Shown here one piece after another: positions 26,262-35,102 of a stretch of DNA of 54,258 bases. Both the position numbers and the translations under genes were made by a program. This stretch comes from DASRFR01 sp035651455. Lineage in GTDB: Bacteria; Acidobacteriota; Terriglobia; Terriglobales; Acidobacteriaceae. The DNA lies in contig DASRFR010000041.1 of NCBI GenBank assembly GCA_035651455.1, forward strand, positions 1 to 54,258. Direction: 5' to 3'. Positions within the stretch are counted from its first letter, which is position 1, and each line of letters opens with the position of its first letter. A model generated the notes under the pieces. It was not told the DNA's origin. It searched no databases and saw only the letters and a list, made by a program, of their open reading frames with translations.

Positions 26262-27376
26262 TTTCCAAGCTCCTGGCATATGTCAATGAGCTGCTGAGCA
26301 CGATGAGCGCATGTGTGCTTTGCTCGAATAGTGGCCAGACCGCTCGCGGCCATCTGTTCGCGGGCCTTTTCATCATTCAGTAAGTGCCGGATCTCCTCGG
26401 CCATGCCTCGCCCGTCTGGCACGCAGATGTAGTCTTGTCCCGCACGGAAAAGTCCCTCGGTGTCGGTCCAGGGTGAGCAGACAAGTGGGATGCCGCAAGC
26501 CAGCGCCTCGAATACCCGAATTGTCGGAATTCCGCTCAATCCGTTCGTATAAAAACGACGCGGCACATGCAGAGTGAGGCGGCTGCCCGAGTACACTTGC
26601 GGCGTTTGCAGATTCGGAAGATAGCCCCGATACTCAACTCCGGCCTCGCGTAATCGGGACCGCGCTTCCTCCGGATAACGCACGCCGTGCACGGCCAGCC
26701 GTGCTCGCGGTATGGCAGCGGCGGGCCTGAGCAGAAACTCCTCCAATTCGCGGGTGCGTTCCTCGTCTCCCCAATTGCCGATCCAGACTACGTCCAGGCC
26801 TTTTTGCGATTTGATCGGCGTGAAATGCGCTGTGTCTGCGGCCTCGTGAAAGGTCCAGGCCTTCCTCGCATGGAAGACCTCCAGATACACGCGCCGCAGC
26901 GCTTCCCCGAACGCTAACACGCCATCGAATTCCTTGAGGTTCAACTGGCTGATCGTGTGTGGGCTGGTGTACGCCCGATGATGCGTGTCGTGCAGTAATA
27001 CCAGGAATCCCAATTTCCGCTTAAGCGAGAGGATTGTGTTCACCAGGTCGGGTGGATTCCACTCGTGAATCAAGACGATATCAGCGTCGGTCAGTTCGTC
27101 GGTCGCGAACTTCGCAAAGTCACCGCCCCGACTATAAAATCGCACATCAAAACCCGGGAAGGTCCGCCAGAACTCATCTACAGAACTTCGTGCCACGCCG
27201 AAGCCTTCCTGTAGAAGGTTCGACATCGACCACGAATCAATTTCTTCGTAGCAGCGTACCTCGTGGCCCATGCGCATGAGTTCATAGGCAAGTCCACGCA
27301 GAAAGTGCGCGTTCCCATGGTTCCAATCCGAGGTCCATGAATGCGCAAAAATCCGGAATCGCAGGCGTTCGCTCAT
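26258..27376 (-). CDS. CgeB-type glycosyltransferase (third of three)
   Basis: 372 residues from ATG 27376, which overlaps the stop of the upstream GT4 gene by four bases. The N-terminus is FRIFAHSWTSDWNHGNAHFLRGLAYELMRMGHEV, and the C-terminal half has RLTLHVPRRFYTNGLSGIPTIRVFEALACGIPLVCSP, the same layout as the other two but with more divergence. It sits mid-way in the minus-strand run with overlaps on both sides, so it is translated together with GT4 and the second CgeB protein. Confidence 0.87.
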   Translation of the reverse strand: MSERLRFRIFAHSWTSDWNHGNAHFLRGLAYELMRMGHEVRCYEEIDSWSMSNLLQEGFGVARSSVDEFWRTFPGFDVRFYSRGGDFAKFATDELTDADIVLIHEWNPPDLVNTILSLKRKLGFLVLLHDTHHRAYTSPHTISQLNLKEFDGVLAFGEALRRVYLEVFHARKAWTFHEAADTAHFTPIKSQKGLDVVWIGNWGDEERTRELEEFLLRPAAAIPRARLAVHGVRYPEEARSRLREAGVEYRGYLPNLQTPQVYSGSRLTLHVPRRFYTNGLSGIPTIRVFEALACGIPLVCSPWTDTEGLFRAGQDYICVPDGRGMAEEIRHLLNDEKAREQMAASGLATIRAKHTCAHRAQQLIDICQELGK

Positions 27377-28479
27377 GCTGCAGTGCCTTGAGAGATCAAT
27401 GTGCAGTAAAGCTGCTGGTATTCGTCGCACATTTTATCGACAGAAAATTTCGAGGTTGCATGCTGATGGGCCGATTGCCCGTACTTTCGGCTCAGGTCGG
27501 CATCGCTTGCGAGCGTTTCAATGGCCTTCGCAAGCTGAACGGGGTCGTTCCGGCGGAAATAATAGGCGGAATCCCCCCACAATTCGTGGAACACCGGAAT
27601 GTCATTCGCTACCAGAGCGCAACCGGCGAGTGCAGCCTCCAGGGGCGCAAGGCCAAACGGTTCATAACAAGCAGTGGCTGCGTAGATCGATGCCCTTCCG
27701 TACAGCACTTCGAGTTCCGCTTGCGAGCGGCGGCCCAGAAACTGCAACGAGCACGACTTTCTGCGCAGGGCTGTATTCTCCCTTCGTTGCTCTTCGGGAT
27801 GATCTTCGGAACCCACAATCAGAACGGGCACGCGGTACTGGTACTGCATCAGCAGCGAAACCTGCTTCGCTTTGTCCCAGAGGCGCCCAACCGTGAGAAC
27901 ACAAGGCTGCTTTTCGCCCGAATATTGACACTTCTGGCTCGGAACGCCGTTGTAAATGACACGACCATTCCCCGGGTGCAGGTAGTAGCTTCGAATAGCC
28001 TCCAGCATCCATTGCGAAGGCGCCACGACCGCACTGGCAGCGCGAATTCCACGCGTGACTGTATCGCGGTAGCGGCGCATCCACTCGGATTCAGGCGGCT
28101 CTTCGCCGTGGACCGACACCCACCAACTCACGACATCGCTGTGAGCCACAACGATGCAAGGAATCTTGCTGCTTAGATCTCCAAATGCATACTGGTTGGA
28201 GTGAATCAGGTCCGGGCGCACTTCGCGGACGATCCGCGACAAGTAATTACGCGACAGGTCCAAATCCGCATGGCTGTCCTGCATCCACTCCAGACGATAT
28301 GAGGTGGGCCGGTAATCAAGGCCGTCCACCTGACTGACCCATGCAACCTGATCATCGGTCGGAATCGCCCCGAAACTTACCAGAGTTACCCTGACCCCGC
28401 GGGCACACAACCCGGTCACCAGTTCGCGAGTATACGTCCATACGCCGCCAACCGTGTCCGCGGTCATCAATACGTGCAT
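27373..28479 (-). CDS. Glycosyltransferase family 4 (second GT4 of the cassette)
   Basis: 368 residues from ATG 28479, which has GAGGA 7 bases upstream and overlaps the end of the radical SAM gene by 13 bases. The N-terminus MHVLMTADTVGGVWTYTRELV is a GT4 start; the C-terminal domain shows VLTVGRLWDKAKQ and CYEPFGLAPLEAALAGCALVAND with the conserved acidic pair. It is a cytoplasmic retaining-type glycosyltransferase of unknown specificity. Its tight coupling to the radical SAM and CgeB-type genes suggests they share a substrate. Confidence 0.92.
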   Translation of the reverse strand: MHVLMTADTVGGVWTYTRELVTGLCARGVRVTLVSFGAIPTDDQVAWVSQVDGLDYRPTSYRLEWMQDSHADLDLSRNYLSRIVREVRPDLIHSNQYAFGDLSSKIPCIVVAHSDVVSWWVSVHGEEPPESEWMRRYRDTVTRGIRAASAVVAPSQWMLEAIRSYYLHPGNGRVIYNGVPSQKCQYSGEKQPCVLTVGRLWDKAKQVSLLMQYQYRVPVLIVGSEDHPEEQRRENTALRRKSCSLQFLGRRSQAELEVLYGRASIYAATACYEPFGLAPLEAALAGCALVANDIPVFHELWGDSAYYFRRNDPVQLAKAIETLASDADLSRKYGQSAHQHATSKFSVDKMCDEYQQLYCTLISQGTAA

Positions 28480-29753
28480 TCCAGATCCTCGATCTTGATC
28501 GGGCGTGCTTCCTGGATGTCGCTGTAGCCCTTTTCTCGGAACGCGGTCGTGTAATAGTGATGTGCCCGTTCCCACGCCTGGTCGTCCGGAGTCCCAAACA
28601 TCTGCTGGTACATGGGTGTGCCCGGATACGGGAACATGGGTACGGGCTCACTGACCCATACGTCGTGAGCTTTCAGCCTGTCTTGCCAGCGGCGGATATC
28701 GTCGCGATCGTCGTGCTCGGTGAGAATCAGGTTTGCCTGCACCCACGGGATTCTGTTGCGCGCATAAATCAGCAGATCTGTAAGCCTCTCTGTCGACATG
28801 CGGCAGCCCTTGTTCAGTTCGTCGCGTCCTTCTTCGGTGATCGACTCAATGCCACACTCCATGGAAATGCAGTGGGCTCGCGCCAGCAGATCAAGACTTT
28901 CCTCGTCCCACAGATCGATGCGCGTTTGAAACCCGATCTCGAGGGGGCGCTTGGCAATTTCCTCAAGCAGGCGACGAACATTCTTCCCCACGCCGAAAAT
29001 TTCGTCGATCCAGTAGATGTAGTTCACGCCGCGTGCAATCAGCCGGTCTACCTCCTGTAAAACTTCATCAACGTTGCGTTCTCTGAACTTGTTTCGGAAC
29101 AGGGTCTTGTTACAGAAGGCGCAGGACCAGGGGCAACCGCGGGCGAACTCCAATTCCGCGCCCCGCCCCCGACCACTGAAGACATGATGCCGATGCTCAT
29201 GCGCCTCGACGTTGTAGTTGTCAAACGTGAGAGCACTGAGCTTTCTCATGTCCGTGACGCCGAGAGAAGGGCTGATGTGCATGCCCTGCTCATCGCGCCA
29301 GCAACACCCTTCAATCTGTGACCACGGTTCCGATGCCAGACGCACCAGCGTCTCGTCGGGTTCGCCTCGCAGCGCCACATCGCACTCCAGCTTTCGCAGG
29401 GTCGGACCCGGTGTTGCCGAAGCGTGCGGGCCGATCGCTACTTTTAACGCGCAGCCATCTAGCTCGGCAAACCACTTTTTCGGAACGCGCAGTTCGGGCG
29501 GAGGGCATCGCCAAAACAAATAGGAAGGCGCTGTTGGGATCGCCAGGTAGTCGGGTTCAAAGCGGGACAGGCGTTCCTTCACTTGCGGAATGCTTAGCTT
29601 GTCGACTTGCGCATCGACGAGCAACGCCTCGTGGCCCTGTTCCACGATCTTGTCATAGGCGAACAGCAGCTCGAGAGGATAGTGAGGTTCGTGACAACCG
29701 AAGTAGGTAGAGCCCTCAAACGTCCACGCCGGGTTTACGAGAGCGAATTTCAT
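28467..29753 (-). CDS. B12-binding-domain/radical SAM protein of a glycan cassette
   Basis: 428 residues from ATG 29753 (4-base overlap with the preceding epimerase gene). The N-terminal 170 residues have the Rossmann-like layout of a cobalamin-binding domain, but the DxHxxG motif that binds cobalt through His is not seen. The radical SAM core has its cluster-binding cysteines in RGCPWSCAFCN (C207, C211, C214), followed by the IYWIDEIFGVG and QTRIDLW strands. The phrase TAPSYLFWRCPPPELRVP is, as I recall, typical of the TIGRFAMs family called 'B12_rSAM_oligo, rhizo-twelve system' (TIGR04295). It probably methylates or rearranges an unreactive carbon of a sugar or lipid in the cassette product; that is inference. 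Confidence 0.88.
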   Translation of the reverse strand: MKFALVNPAWTFEGSTYFGCHEPHYPLELLFAYDKIVEQGHEALLVDAQVDKLSIPQVKERLSRFEPDYLAIPTAPSYLFWRCPPPELRVPKKWFAELDGCALKVAIGPHASATPGPTLRKLECDVALRGEPDETLVRLASEPWSQIEGCCWRDEQGMHISPSLGVTDMRKLSALTFDNYNVEAHEHRHHVFSGRGRGAELEFARGCPWSCAFCNKTLFRNKFRERNVDEVLQEVDRLIARGVNYIYWIDEIFGVGKNVRRLLEEIAKRPLEIGFQTRIDLWDEESLDLLARAHCISMECGIESITEEGRDELNKGCRMSTERLTDLLIYARNRIPWVQANLILTEHDDRDDIRRWQDRLKAHDVWVSEPVPMFPYPGTPMYQQMFGTPDDQAWERAHHYYTTAFREKGYSDIQEARPIKIEDLECTY

Positions 29754-30853
29754 GACGCCGCCTCCGGTACTCCTTCCTGATGAGCCATCATCAACGACAC
29801 CGGTGCCACATCTGGGCGCAGAATCTCTCGGTTGTTTCGCGACCACTCGTAAATTTTCCGCAGCGTCTCGCGGACCGAAACCTTAGGTTTCCAACCGATG
29901 TGCTGCTGCAGTTTGCTGTAGTCAGTGATGTAAATGGGTTGATCGCCGGGCCGCGTCTTTCTCAGCTCATAATGTAGGCGCTTGCCCGTGAGTTTCTCGA
30001 TTTCATCGATAAGCTCCAGCAGCGATATGGAATTCTGCAGTCCGCCGCCGACGTTATAAACTTGCCCTCCGCTTATGGCCATATTGGCCCGAACCCCCTC
30101 AATGGCGCGAACCAGATCATCTACGCAAAGCACGTCTCGAACCTGCCGCCCGTCGCCATAAATGTAGATTGGGTTGTCCTGCAGGGCGGAATACAGGAAA
30201 TGCGCCATCCATCCCTGGTCTTCGTTACCGAACTGCCGAGGTCCGGCAATGCACGACATTCGAAACACGACGCTGGGTATTCCGAAGATGCGTGAGTAAT
30301 CGTGCACGTATTGATCGGCGGAACCCTTCGAACAGCCGTAGGGTGAGTAGAAATCAAGTGGCTGTGATTCTGAAACGCAGTGCCCTGCATCGCAGACATA
30401 GCGCAACTGCCCTCGCGTTAGCACTTGGGATAAATGACCGTACACTTTATTGGTGGACGTAAAAAGCAAAAATGGAGAGCGCCCGCATTTCCGCGCCGCT
30501 TCAACAATGTTGAACGTGCCTCCCACATTGATGTCAAAATCGGTTCGTGGATCGTCAACAGAAGTAGTTACCGCCACCTGAGCGGCAAAGTGATAGATCT
30601 CGGTCGCGGTTTGAATCGCTTTCTGAACAAGCGCGGCATTCCGGATATCGCCAATGGTAATTCTCAGGCGACTGGGGTCCGGCGCAATCTTCTGCAGCCA
30701 TTTCAGGTTGTGCTCGACGCCTCGTCGAGAGACATTGTCAAAGATGTGAACATTCGCGTCCGTGGTCCGGAGCAGGTGGTGAGCCCAATTGGAACCAATA
30801 AACCCAGCTCCTCCGAAGATCAAAGCGGACCGAAATTGCACCAACTTCTTCAT
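29750..30853 (-). CDS. NAD-dependent sugar epimerase, CDP-paratose 2-epimerase-like
   Basis: 367 residues from ATG 30853. It is an extended short-chain dehydrogenase with the NAD-binding GGAGFIGSN (14-22), the catalytic Y172-x3-K176 in SPYGCSKGSAD, and the segment FRMSCIAGPRQFGNEDQGWMAHF, which closely follows CDP-tyvelose/CDP-paratose 2-epimerases. The enzyme probably epimerises a nucleotide-activated sugar for the glycosyltransferases downstream. It overlaps the radical SAM gene by four bases. The exact nucleotide sugar cannot be read from sequence. Confidence 0.87.
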   Translation of the reverse strand: MKKLVQFRSALIFGGAGFIGSNWAHHLLRTTDANVHIFDNVSRRGVEHNLKWLQKIAPDPSRLRITIGDIRNAALVQKAIQTATEIYHFAAQVAVTTSVDDPRTDFDINVGGTFNIVEAARKCGRSPFLLFTSTNKVYGHLSQVLTRGQLRYVCDAGHCVSESQPLDFYSPYGCSKGSADQYVHDYSRIFGIPSVVFRMSCIAGPRQFGNEDQGWMAHFLYSALQDNPIYIYGDGRQVRDVLCVDDLVRAIEGVRANMAISGGQVYNVGGGLQNSISLLELIDEIEKLTGKRLHYELRKTRPGDQPIYITDYSKLQQHIGWKPKVSVRETLRKIYEWSRNNREILRPDVAPVSLMMAHQEGVPEAAS

Positions 30854-30908
30854 GTCTCTTAACCTCGTGTTTTTTCTTCTCCCCCCTGCCCGCGAAGACT
30901 TTCTTGGG

Positions 30909-32030
30909 TCAAGCAACCAACCCCCGCGCGGCAAGCCGTTGCATCGCTTCCGGCACATGGTCTTTGGCTTCCTGTTCGCCTAACCAGCCGACCAGTTCTC
31001 TCAGGCCGTCGCTCAACCGCACCCGTGGCTTATAGCCGAGTACGAGAGCGGCGGAAGAAATATCTGCAAAGCAATGCCGAATGTCTCCCGCGCGATACTT
31101 GCCCGTGACCTCTGCCGGAACTTCGACGCCCAGCGCTGCTGCCAGTTCACTGGCGACCTGGCGGATATTGATGGCTGCTCCGCTGCCTATGTTCAGGGCC
31201 ACACCGTCTGCCGTCGGCGTTTCCATCGCTAGCATGTTGGCCTGCACTATGTCGTGAACGCTGACGAAGTCCCGCATCTGCAGACCGTCCTCGAAAATCA
31301 CGGGAGCCCTGCCATTTAGCAGCCTCGATCCGAATATCGCCATGACACCCGTGTAGGGGTTGGAAAGGGCTTGACGAGTTCCGTAAATGTTGAAGTAGCG
31401 CAGCGCAACCACGGGAATCTGGTAGGTGCGCCCGAACAAGAGCACCATCTCCTCCTGGTCCTTCTTTGACAGGGCGTAGATAGAGGTGGCTTGCAGCGGC
31501 TTGCGCTCGTCGGTCGCCGTCGGAACGACCTCGCGCCCACAGATCGGGCACATGACTTCCCATTGCTTTGCTTGCAATTGAGTAGACGGCCGGGGCGGAG
31601 GAGCAACTTCTCCACATTCGCTGCACACATACCGGCCTTCGCCATAGATCGACATGGAGGAGGCCACGACAATCTTCTCCGGCTGGCTTCCAGTATCGAG
31701 AATGGCTTGCAGCAGGTTCGCCGTGCCCAATGTATTCGCGGCAACGTAGTCGGAAATCTGGTACATGGATTGTCCAACCCCGACCGCCGCTGCGAGATGG
31801 AAAATCACGTTTGCACCGCGTACAGCGTTCCGAAGCGTTGTAAGGTCGCGGACATCACCGCGGACAAATTCCACTTCTTTGCTCAGGTATGCGGGAAATC
31901 CATCGCTGTGTACCTGCTCACAAAGATTGTCGAAGATCTTTACGTGATGCCCACGACGCAAGAGTTCCTCGGCGGAGTGTGAACCGACGAACCCTGCTCC
32001 ACCTGTAACAAGAATTGTTTTTCGTCCCAT
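30909..32030 (-). CDS. NAD-dependent sugar epimerase with zinc-ribbon-like insertion (dTDP-rhamnose 4-epimerase-like)
   Basis: 373 residues. An extended short-chain dehydrogenase with GGAGFVGSH (10-18) and the catalytic Y185-x3-K189 in SIYALSKKDQ. Between strand and active site there is an insertion holding two CxxC pairs (C136/C139 in CSECG, C161/C164 in CPICG), so a structural zinc site is likely. I recall the same kind of insert in WbiB-type dTDP-L-rhamnose 4-epimerases. It lies 55 bases upstream of the other epimerase and 275 bases downstream of the glycoside-hydrolase-like gene, so a promoter may lie in that gap. Confidence 0.85.
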   Translation of the reverse strand: MGRKTILVTGGAGFVGSHSAEELLRRGHHVKIFDNLCEQVHSDGFPAYLSKEVEFVRGDVRDLTTLRNAVRGANVIFHLAAAVGVGQSMYQISDYVAANTLGTANLLQAILDTGSQPEKIVVASSMSIYGEGRYVCSECGEVAPPPRPSTQLQAKQWEVMCPICGREVVPTATDERKPLQATSIYALSKKDQEEMVLLFGRTYQIPVVALRYFNIYGTRQALSNPYTGVMAIFGSRLLNGRAPVIFEDGLQMRDFVSVHDIVQANMLAMETPTADGVALNIGSGAAINIRQVASELAAALGVEVPAEVTGKYRAGDIRHCFADISSAALVLGYKPRVRLSDGLRELVGWLGEQEAKDHVPEAMQRLAARGLVA

Positions 32031-32305
32031 TTTGTTTTAGATCCTCACGCCCGGTGAAACCGCTCAGTGCGAATTCGAGTCCGGACGATGTTGGTGGACT
32101 CTGTTTGTTGAACAAAGCAGTTCCGAAAGCACGCTGTCGGGTCAGCACTAATCCCGGCGTGAACGAACCTTGGATGAAGAGGTTTGTAGGTGAGATGCCT
32201 AGCGAATAACTCTGAAGCTCGAATCTGATGTCGCATCGCTTTTATACCCAAACATCGCAATCCTCGTGTTCAACAAATCTGTGCATGGCATTGGCACATT
32301 CGGAT

Positions 32306-33265
32306 TTATTTACCCACATTGATGTCGGCGGGCACTGGATCTAGCGAAGGTGGTACTCTCCGTGTATTAAGCGGGCTATTAACTGGCGAGTTAGCATATC
32401 GCTGCACCGCCCACGTGGCGAATTCTGCAAAATCTTTCGGCTGCTTTGGAGGGCTCGTATAGTGAGGCACTCTGCCCAGGTGCTCGGGCGTGAAGCACAG
32501 CGTTATGGTGGTTGTGAATTCATCCAGCATGTGCAGCTGGCGATCAAACCAGGCTTCAGCATTGGGCCGATACCAATCCGCCCAACTCACGCCGGTTCGC
32601 AGGTACCTGACGCCAAGCTTTCGCAGCCACTGTACGGCTGATGCGAGCCGGGGATCTTCGAAATGAAACCACTGGCAAATGCCCAGTCCGCTTGGAAATT
32701 GCGCCGCTGATAATTTCGGAGTCCCGTCCTCTCGCACCAGGCCCATGTAGTAGTGGCGGTAGTAAGCGCTCCCCTCGGCTTCTTTATGGCGGGTCGTTGC
32801 GGTCCAGGAGGCAGGAAGATCAAACAGACTGTACCAATGTACCCGTTCCACGCAGGGCAGCAGGAGTTCTGCCGTTTTCAGCATTCCGAACAGTTGTACT
32901 TCCTCGGCGCCGAACGAAGAAGCGCCCGCTTCCGACACCCAGATCGTTTTATCCGTCACCGCACGAATTTCTTCCAGTTTGCGCGGCCACTCGCCGATGC
33001 TCCAGTGATTCCAGTCGAGCGGGAACCCGTGTACAGCGACGACATCTATTTCCTTTAATACGCCGTGAGTACCGAGTAAACGGATGAAGTTGGCATCAAT
33101 GGGTGAAATTCCGCCGAGCACGATTTTCAACTGGGGGTTGATTCGCCTCACTGCCTGGGCGGCCAGAATGGTCATCTCCGCAAATACCGTCCACTCTGGA
33201 TCCTGGTGAAAATCCCAGTGTGAAAGATTATTCGGCTCGTTCCAAAGCATTATCGCTTCGACCAT
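32306..33265 (-). CDS. Glycoside-hydrolase-like (beta/alpha)8 protein with apparent circular permutation
   Basis: 319 residues from ATG 33265, which has GAGG 7 bases upstream. The order of segments is unusual. The protein opens with LWNEPNN (acid/base Glu E10, strand 4 of clan A barrels), then WVSEAGAS (nucleophile-type E112, strand 7) and VHWYSLFD (strand 8). Only afterwards come the segments that normally open such a barrel: GICQWFHFEDPRL, LGVRYLRTGVSWADW (strand 2), ITLCFTPEHLG (strand 3) and the helix FAEFATWAVQRY that normally leads into the NEP strand. There is no signal peptide. Both acidic residues are kept, so it may be active on the cassette glycan, or bind it. It follows the methyltransferase gene by 52 bases. 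Confidence 0.75.
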   Translation of the reverse strand: MVEAIMLWNEPNNLSHWDFHQDPEWTVFAEMTILAAQAVRRINPQLKIVLGGISPIDANFIRLLGTHGVLKEIDVVAVHGFPLDWNHWSIGEWPRKLEEIRAVTDKTIWVSEAGASSFGAEEVQLFGMLKTAELLLPCVERVHWYSLFDLPASWTATTRHKEAEGSAYYRHYYMGLVREDGTPKLSAAQFPSGLGICQWFHFEDPRLASAVQWLRKLGVRYLRTGVSWADWYRPNAEAWFDRQLHMLDEFTTTITLCFTPEHLGRVPHYTSPPKQPKDFAEFATWAVQRYANSPVNSPLNTRRVPPSLDPVPADINVGK

Positions 33266-33317
33266 CGATATCCTCGTATTCGCTGGGAATGTGCGTGTAC
33301 GACGCAGGACGATCTGC

Positions 33318-34115
33318 TCACAGCTGACCTTCAAGCTCAAGATCGAGGATGTACTTTCCCCGGATTTTTAATTGCGCGGGAGCACAAATCCATGTCTCTG
33401 GTTCTGGGTTGCAAAGAATCTTGAGACCTGAACTCCGCAGCAGGGCTTCCGCCGCAGCTCGGTTAGGTATCCACCAGTTGGTGGGATCGTGCGCATATTC
33501 CTGCTCGATGAAATACATGGCCGGAAACGCGAAATCGTGGAACATGTCGTCTCGCCAGAATGGATAGTCTCTTTCCCACTGACGAACGTCCTGGGAACCC
33601 CGGATCATAGTCTGAAAGATCAGCTTCCCGCCCACTTTCCTGACCACGCGATCCAGTGCGAACAGGGGATAGCGCAGGTGGTATAGCACTCCCATGAACA
33701 GCACGTAATCGAACTGTCCAGGGATCTGATCTACCGAATAGACGGAGCATTTCTGGAACTCGATATCGAGATTCAATGTCTGCGCGGCAAATCGAGCTTG
33801 ATTCAAGTAGCGTTCGTCCACATCAATACCGAGAACCCGCTCAGCACCGCGGCGCTTCATCTCTATGGAGTAAAAACCGCCGTTGCATCCGATGTCGAGG
33901 ACCGTCGCGCCACTCAGATTTCTCGGGATCTCGCCGCTTATGTACTTCCATTTGATGTTAGGGAAATCACCCAGAAAGTGGTTTGGTGCCGTAGGCACGC
34001 CATGAAGATCGAGATTATGAAACCAATCCCCCAGCTCGGCAATTCGGCGTGCAAGGTCGGCGTTTCTCGAATCGGGGGGAGATTCCAGCGGGGGGGTCTC
34101 AGGTCCAATAGACAT
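33318..34115 (-). CDS. SAM-dependent methyltransferase of the glycan cassette
   Basis: 265 residues from ATG 34115. Motif I is TVLDIGCNGGFYSIEMKRRG (about 70-89), followed by the acidic LGIDVDERY at the end of strand 2 and FDYVLFMGVLYHLRYPLFAL (motif IV region). The layout before motif I (TAPNHFLGDFPNIKWKY) resembles CmoB-like/DUF1698 enzymes and, from memory, the TIGRFAMs family TIGR04290 that accompanies the 'rhizo-twelve' cassette. It is the first gene of the long minus-strand run and starts only 50 bases from the divergent nucleotidyltransferase gene, so a shared promoter region lies between. Confidence 0.87.
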   Translation of the reverse strand: MSIGPETPPLESPPDSRNADLARRIAELGDWFHNLDLHGVPTAPNHFLGDFPNIKWKYISGEIPRNLSGATVLDIGCNGGFYSIEMKRRGAERVLGIDVDERYLNQARFAAQTLNLDIEFQKCSVYSVDQIPGQFDYVLFMGVLYHLRYPLFALDRVVRKVGGKLIFQTMIRGSQDVRQWERDYPFWRDDMFHDFAFPAMYFIEQEYAHDPTNWWIPNRAAAEALLRSSGLKILCNPEPETWICAPAQLKIRGKYILDLELEGQL

Positions 34116-34165
34116 AGGATTTCTCGTTAGCTGTAGATGCTTGCCATTGTTTGCGCGAGCAATGG

Positions 34166-35071
34166 ATGCGAAAACAGACAGCACTGGTTGTCAAACCTGC
34201 AACCGTCGAATCGGTCAGCAACATCCAAACCGTCGTGCCACCGACTGAGCCAAATTCGCTTCCCGTAACATCTTCGGTTCCCCCCGATTTTCCCGAAGAC
34301 CAGCGCGCCTTGTTTGAGGAGGTGCTCATCGTCCTGAACGAGAGCCGGATCCCGTATGCAGTGTCCGGCGCCTTTGCGCTCCAGCAACACACTGGAATTT
34401 GGCGTTTCACGAAGGACCTGGATTTGTTTCTTTCCGCCGAGGCGGTGCGCCCGGCCCTGCAGTTGCTGGAAACTAAGAACTACGTTTGCGAGGTATGCGA
34501 TCCAGTTTGGCTCTCCAAGGCGAAACGAGATGAATTTTTTGTGGACTTGATTACCGGCATGAGCAACGGGTTAATCGCGGTTGACTCTACCTGGATCGAA
34601 CGCGCGACGCCAGCCCTGGTGGTCGGAGTAGAAACACGAGTGCTCGCGGCTGAAGAATTGATCGCTTCCAAGCTATTCGTAACCCGGCGTGAACGATTCG
34701 ACGGTGCCGATATCTGTCACGTCATTTTCAGTAAAAAAGGAAAAATCGACTGGGACAGAGTGCTGGAAATTGTGGGCGATCATTGGGAAATACTGCTTTG
34801 GGCACTCATACTTTTTCGTTATGTCTACCCCGCACACACGGACTTCGTTCCTTTCGATCTTTGGCAAAACCTGCTTACGCGCTATATGGCGCTGGTCGCC
34901 AAGCCTGATCCGAATGCTAAGTTCCGCGGCAGCCTCATCGACGACAACATGTTTGCCATCGACGTCAAGGAGTGGGGCATGGAAGACATCCTCGCCGAGA
35001 ACCGGGCTCGACGCATGCCTAAGCCCTACGAGGAGCAAGCGCCGGCCGCGAAAGAGCCAAAAAGCGCGTGA
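34166..35071 (+). CDS. Nucleotidyltransferase-like protein
   Basis: 301 residues (ATG 34166; a TTG at 34151 is also in frame). After a Pro/Val-rich N-terminus of about 50 residues, the core shows the minimal nucleotidyltransferase pattern: YAVSGAFALQQHTGIWRFTKDLDLFL has the small G-[AS] turn followed by an acidic D-x-D. A helical C-terminal half (VLEIVGDHWEILLWALILFRYV) follows. It resembles the AbiEii-like nucleotidyltransferase superfamily, but no AbiEi-type partner is next to it; instead the next gene, 31 bases downstream, is a metallophosphoesterase. The tail is Lys/Ala/Pro-rich. Substrate unknown. Confidence 0.75.
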   Translation: MRKQTALVVKPATVESVSNIQTVVPPTEPNSLPVTSSVPPDFPEDQRALFEEVLIVLNESRIPYAVSGAFALQQHTGIWRFTKDLDLFLSAEAVRPALQLLETKNYVCEVCDPVWLSKAKRDEFFVDLITGMSNGLIAVDSTWIERATPALVVGVETRVLAAEELIASKLFVTRRERFDGADICHVIFSKKGKIDWDRVLEIVGDHWEILLWALILFRYVYPAHTDFVPFDLWQNLLTRYMALVAKPDPNAKFRGSLIDDNMFAIDVKEWGMEDILAENRARRMPKPYEEQAPAAKEPKSA

Positions 35072-35102
35072 CAACATCCATGAGGCTCCCCACAACGAAA
35101 AA

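Noticed and set aside
23996..27376. Spore-related role suggested by the CgeB name
   Set aside because: The name comes from Bacillus; the proteins here are ordinary glycosyltransferases in a sugar cassette and nothing else suggests sporulation.
27337..28176. 279-codon plus-strand frame inside the second GT4 gene
   Set aside because: It is a shadow of the GT4 gene, with no ribosome site or motif.
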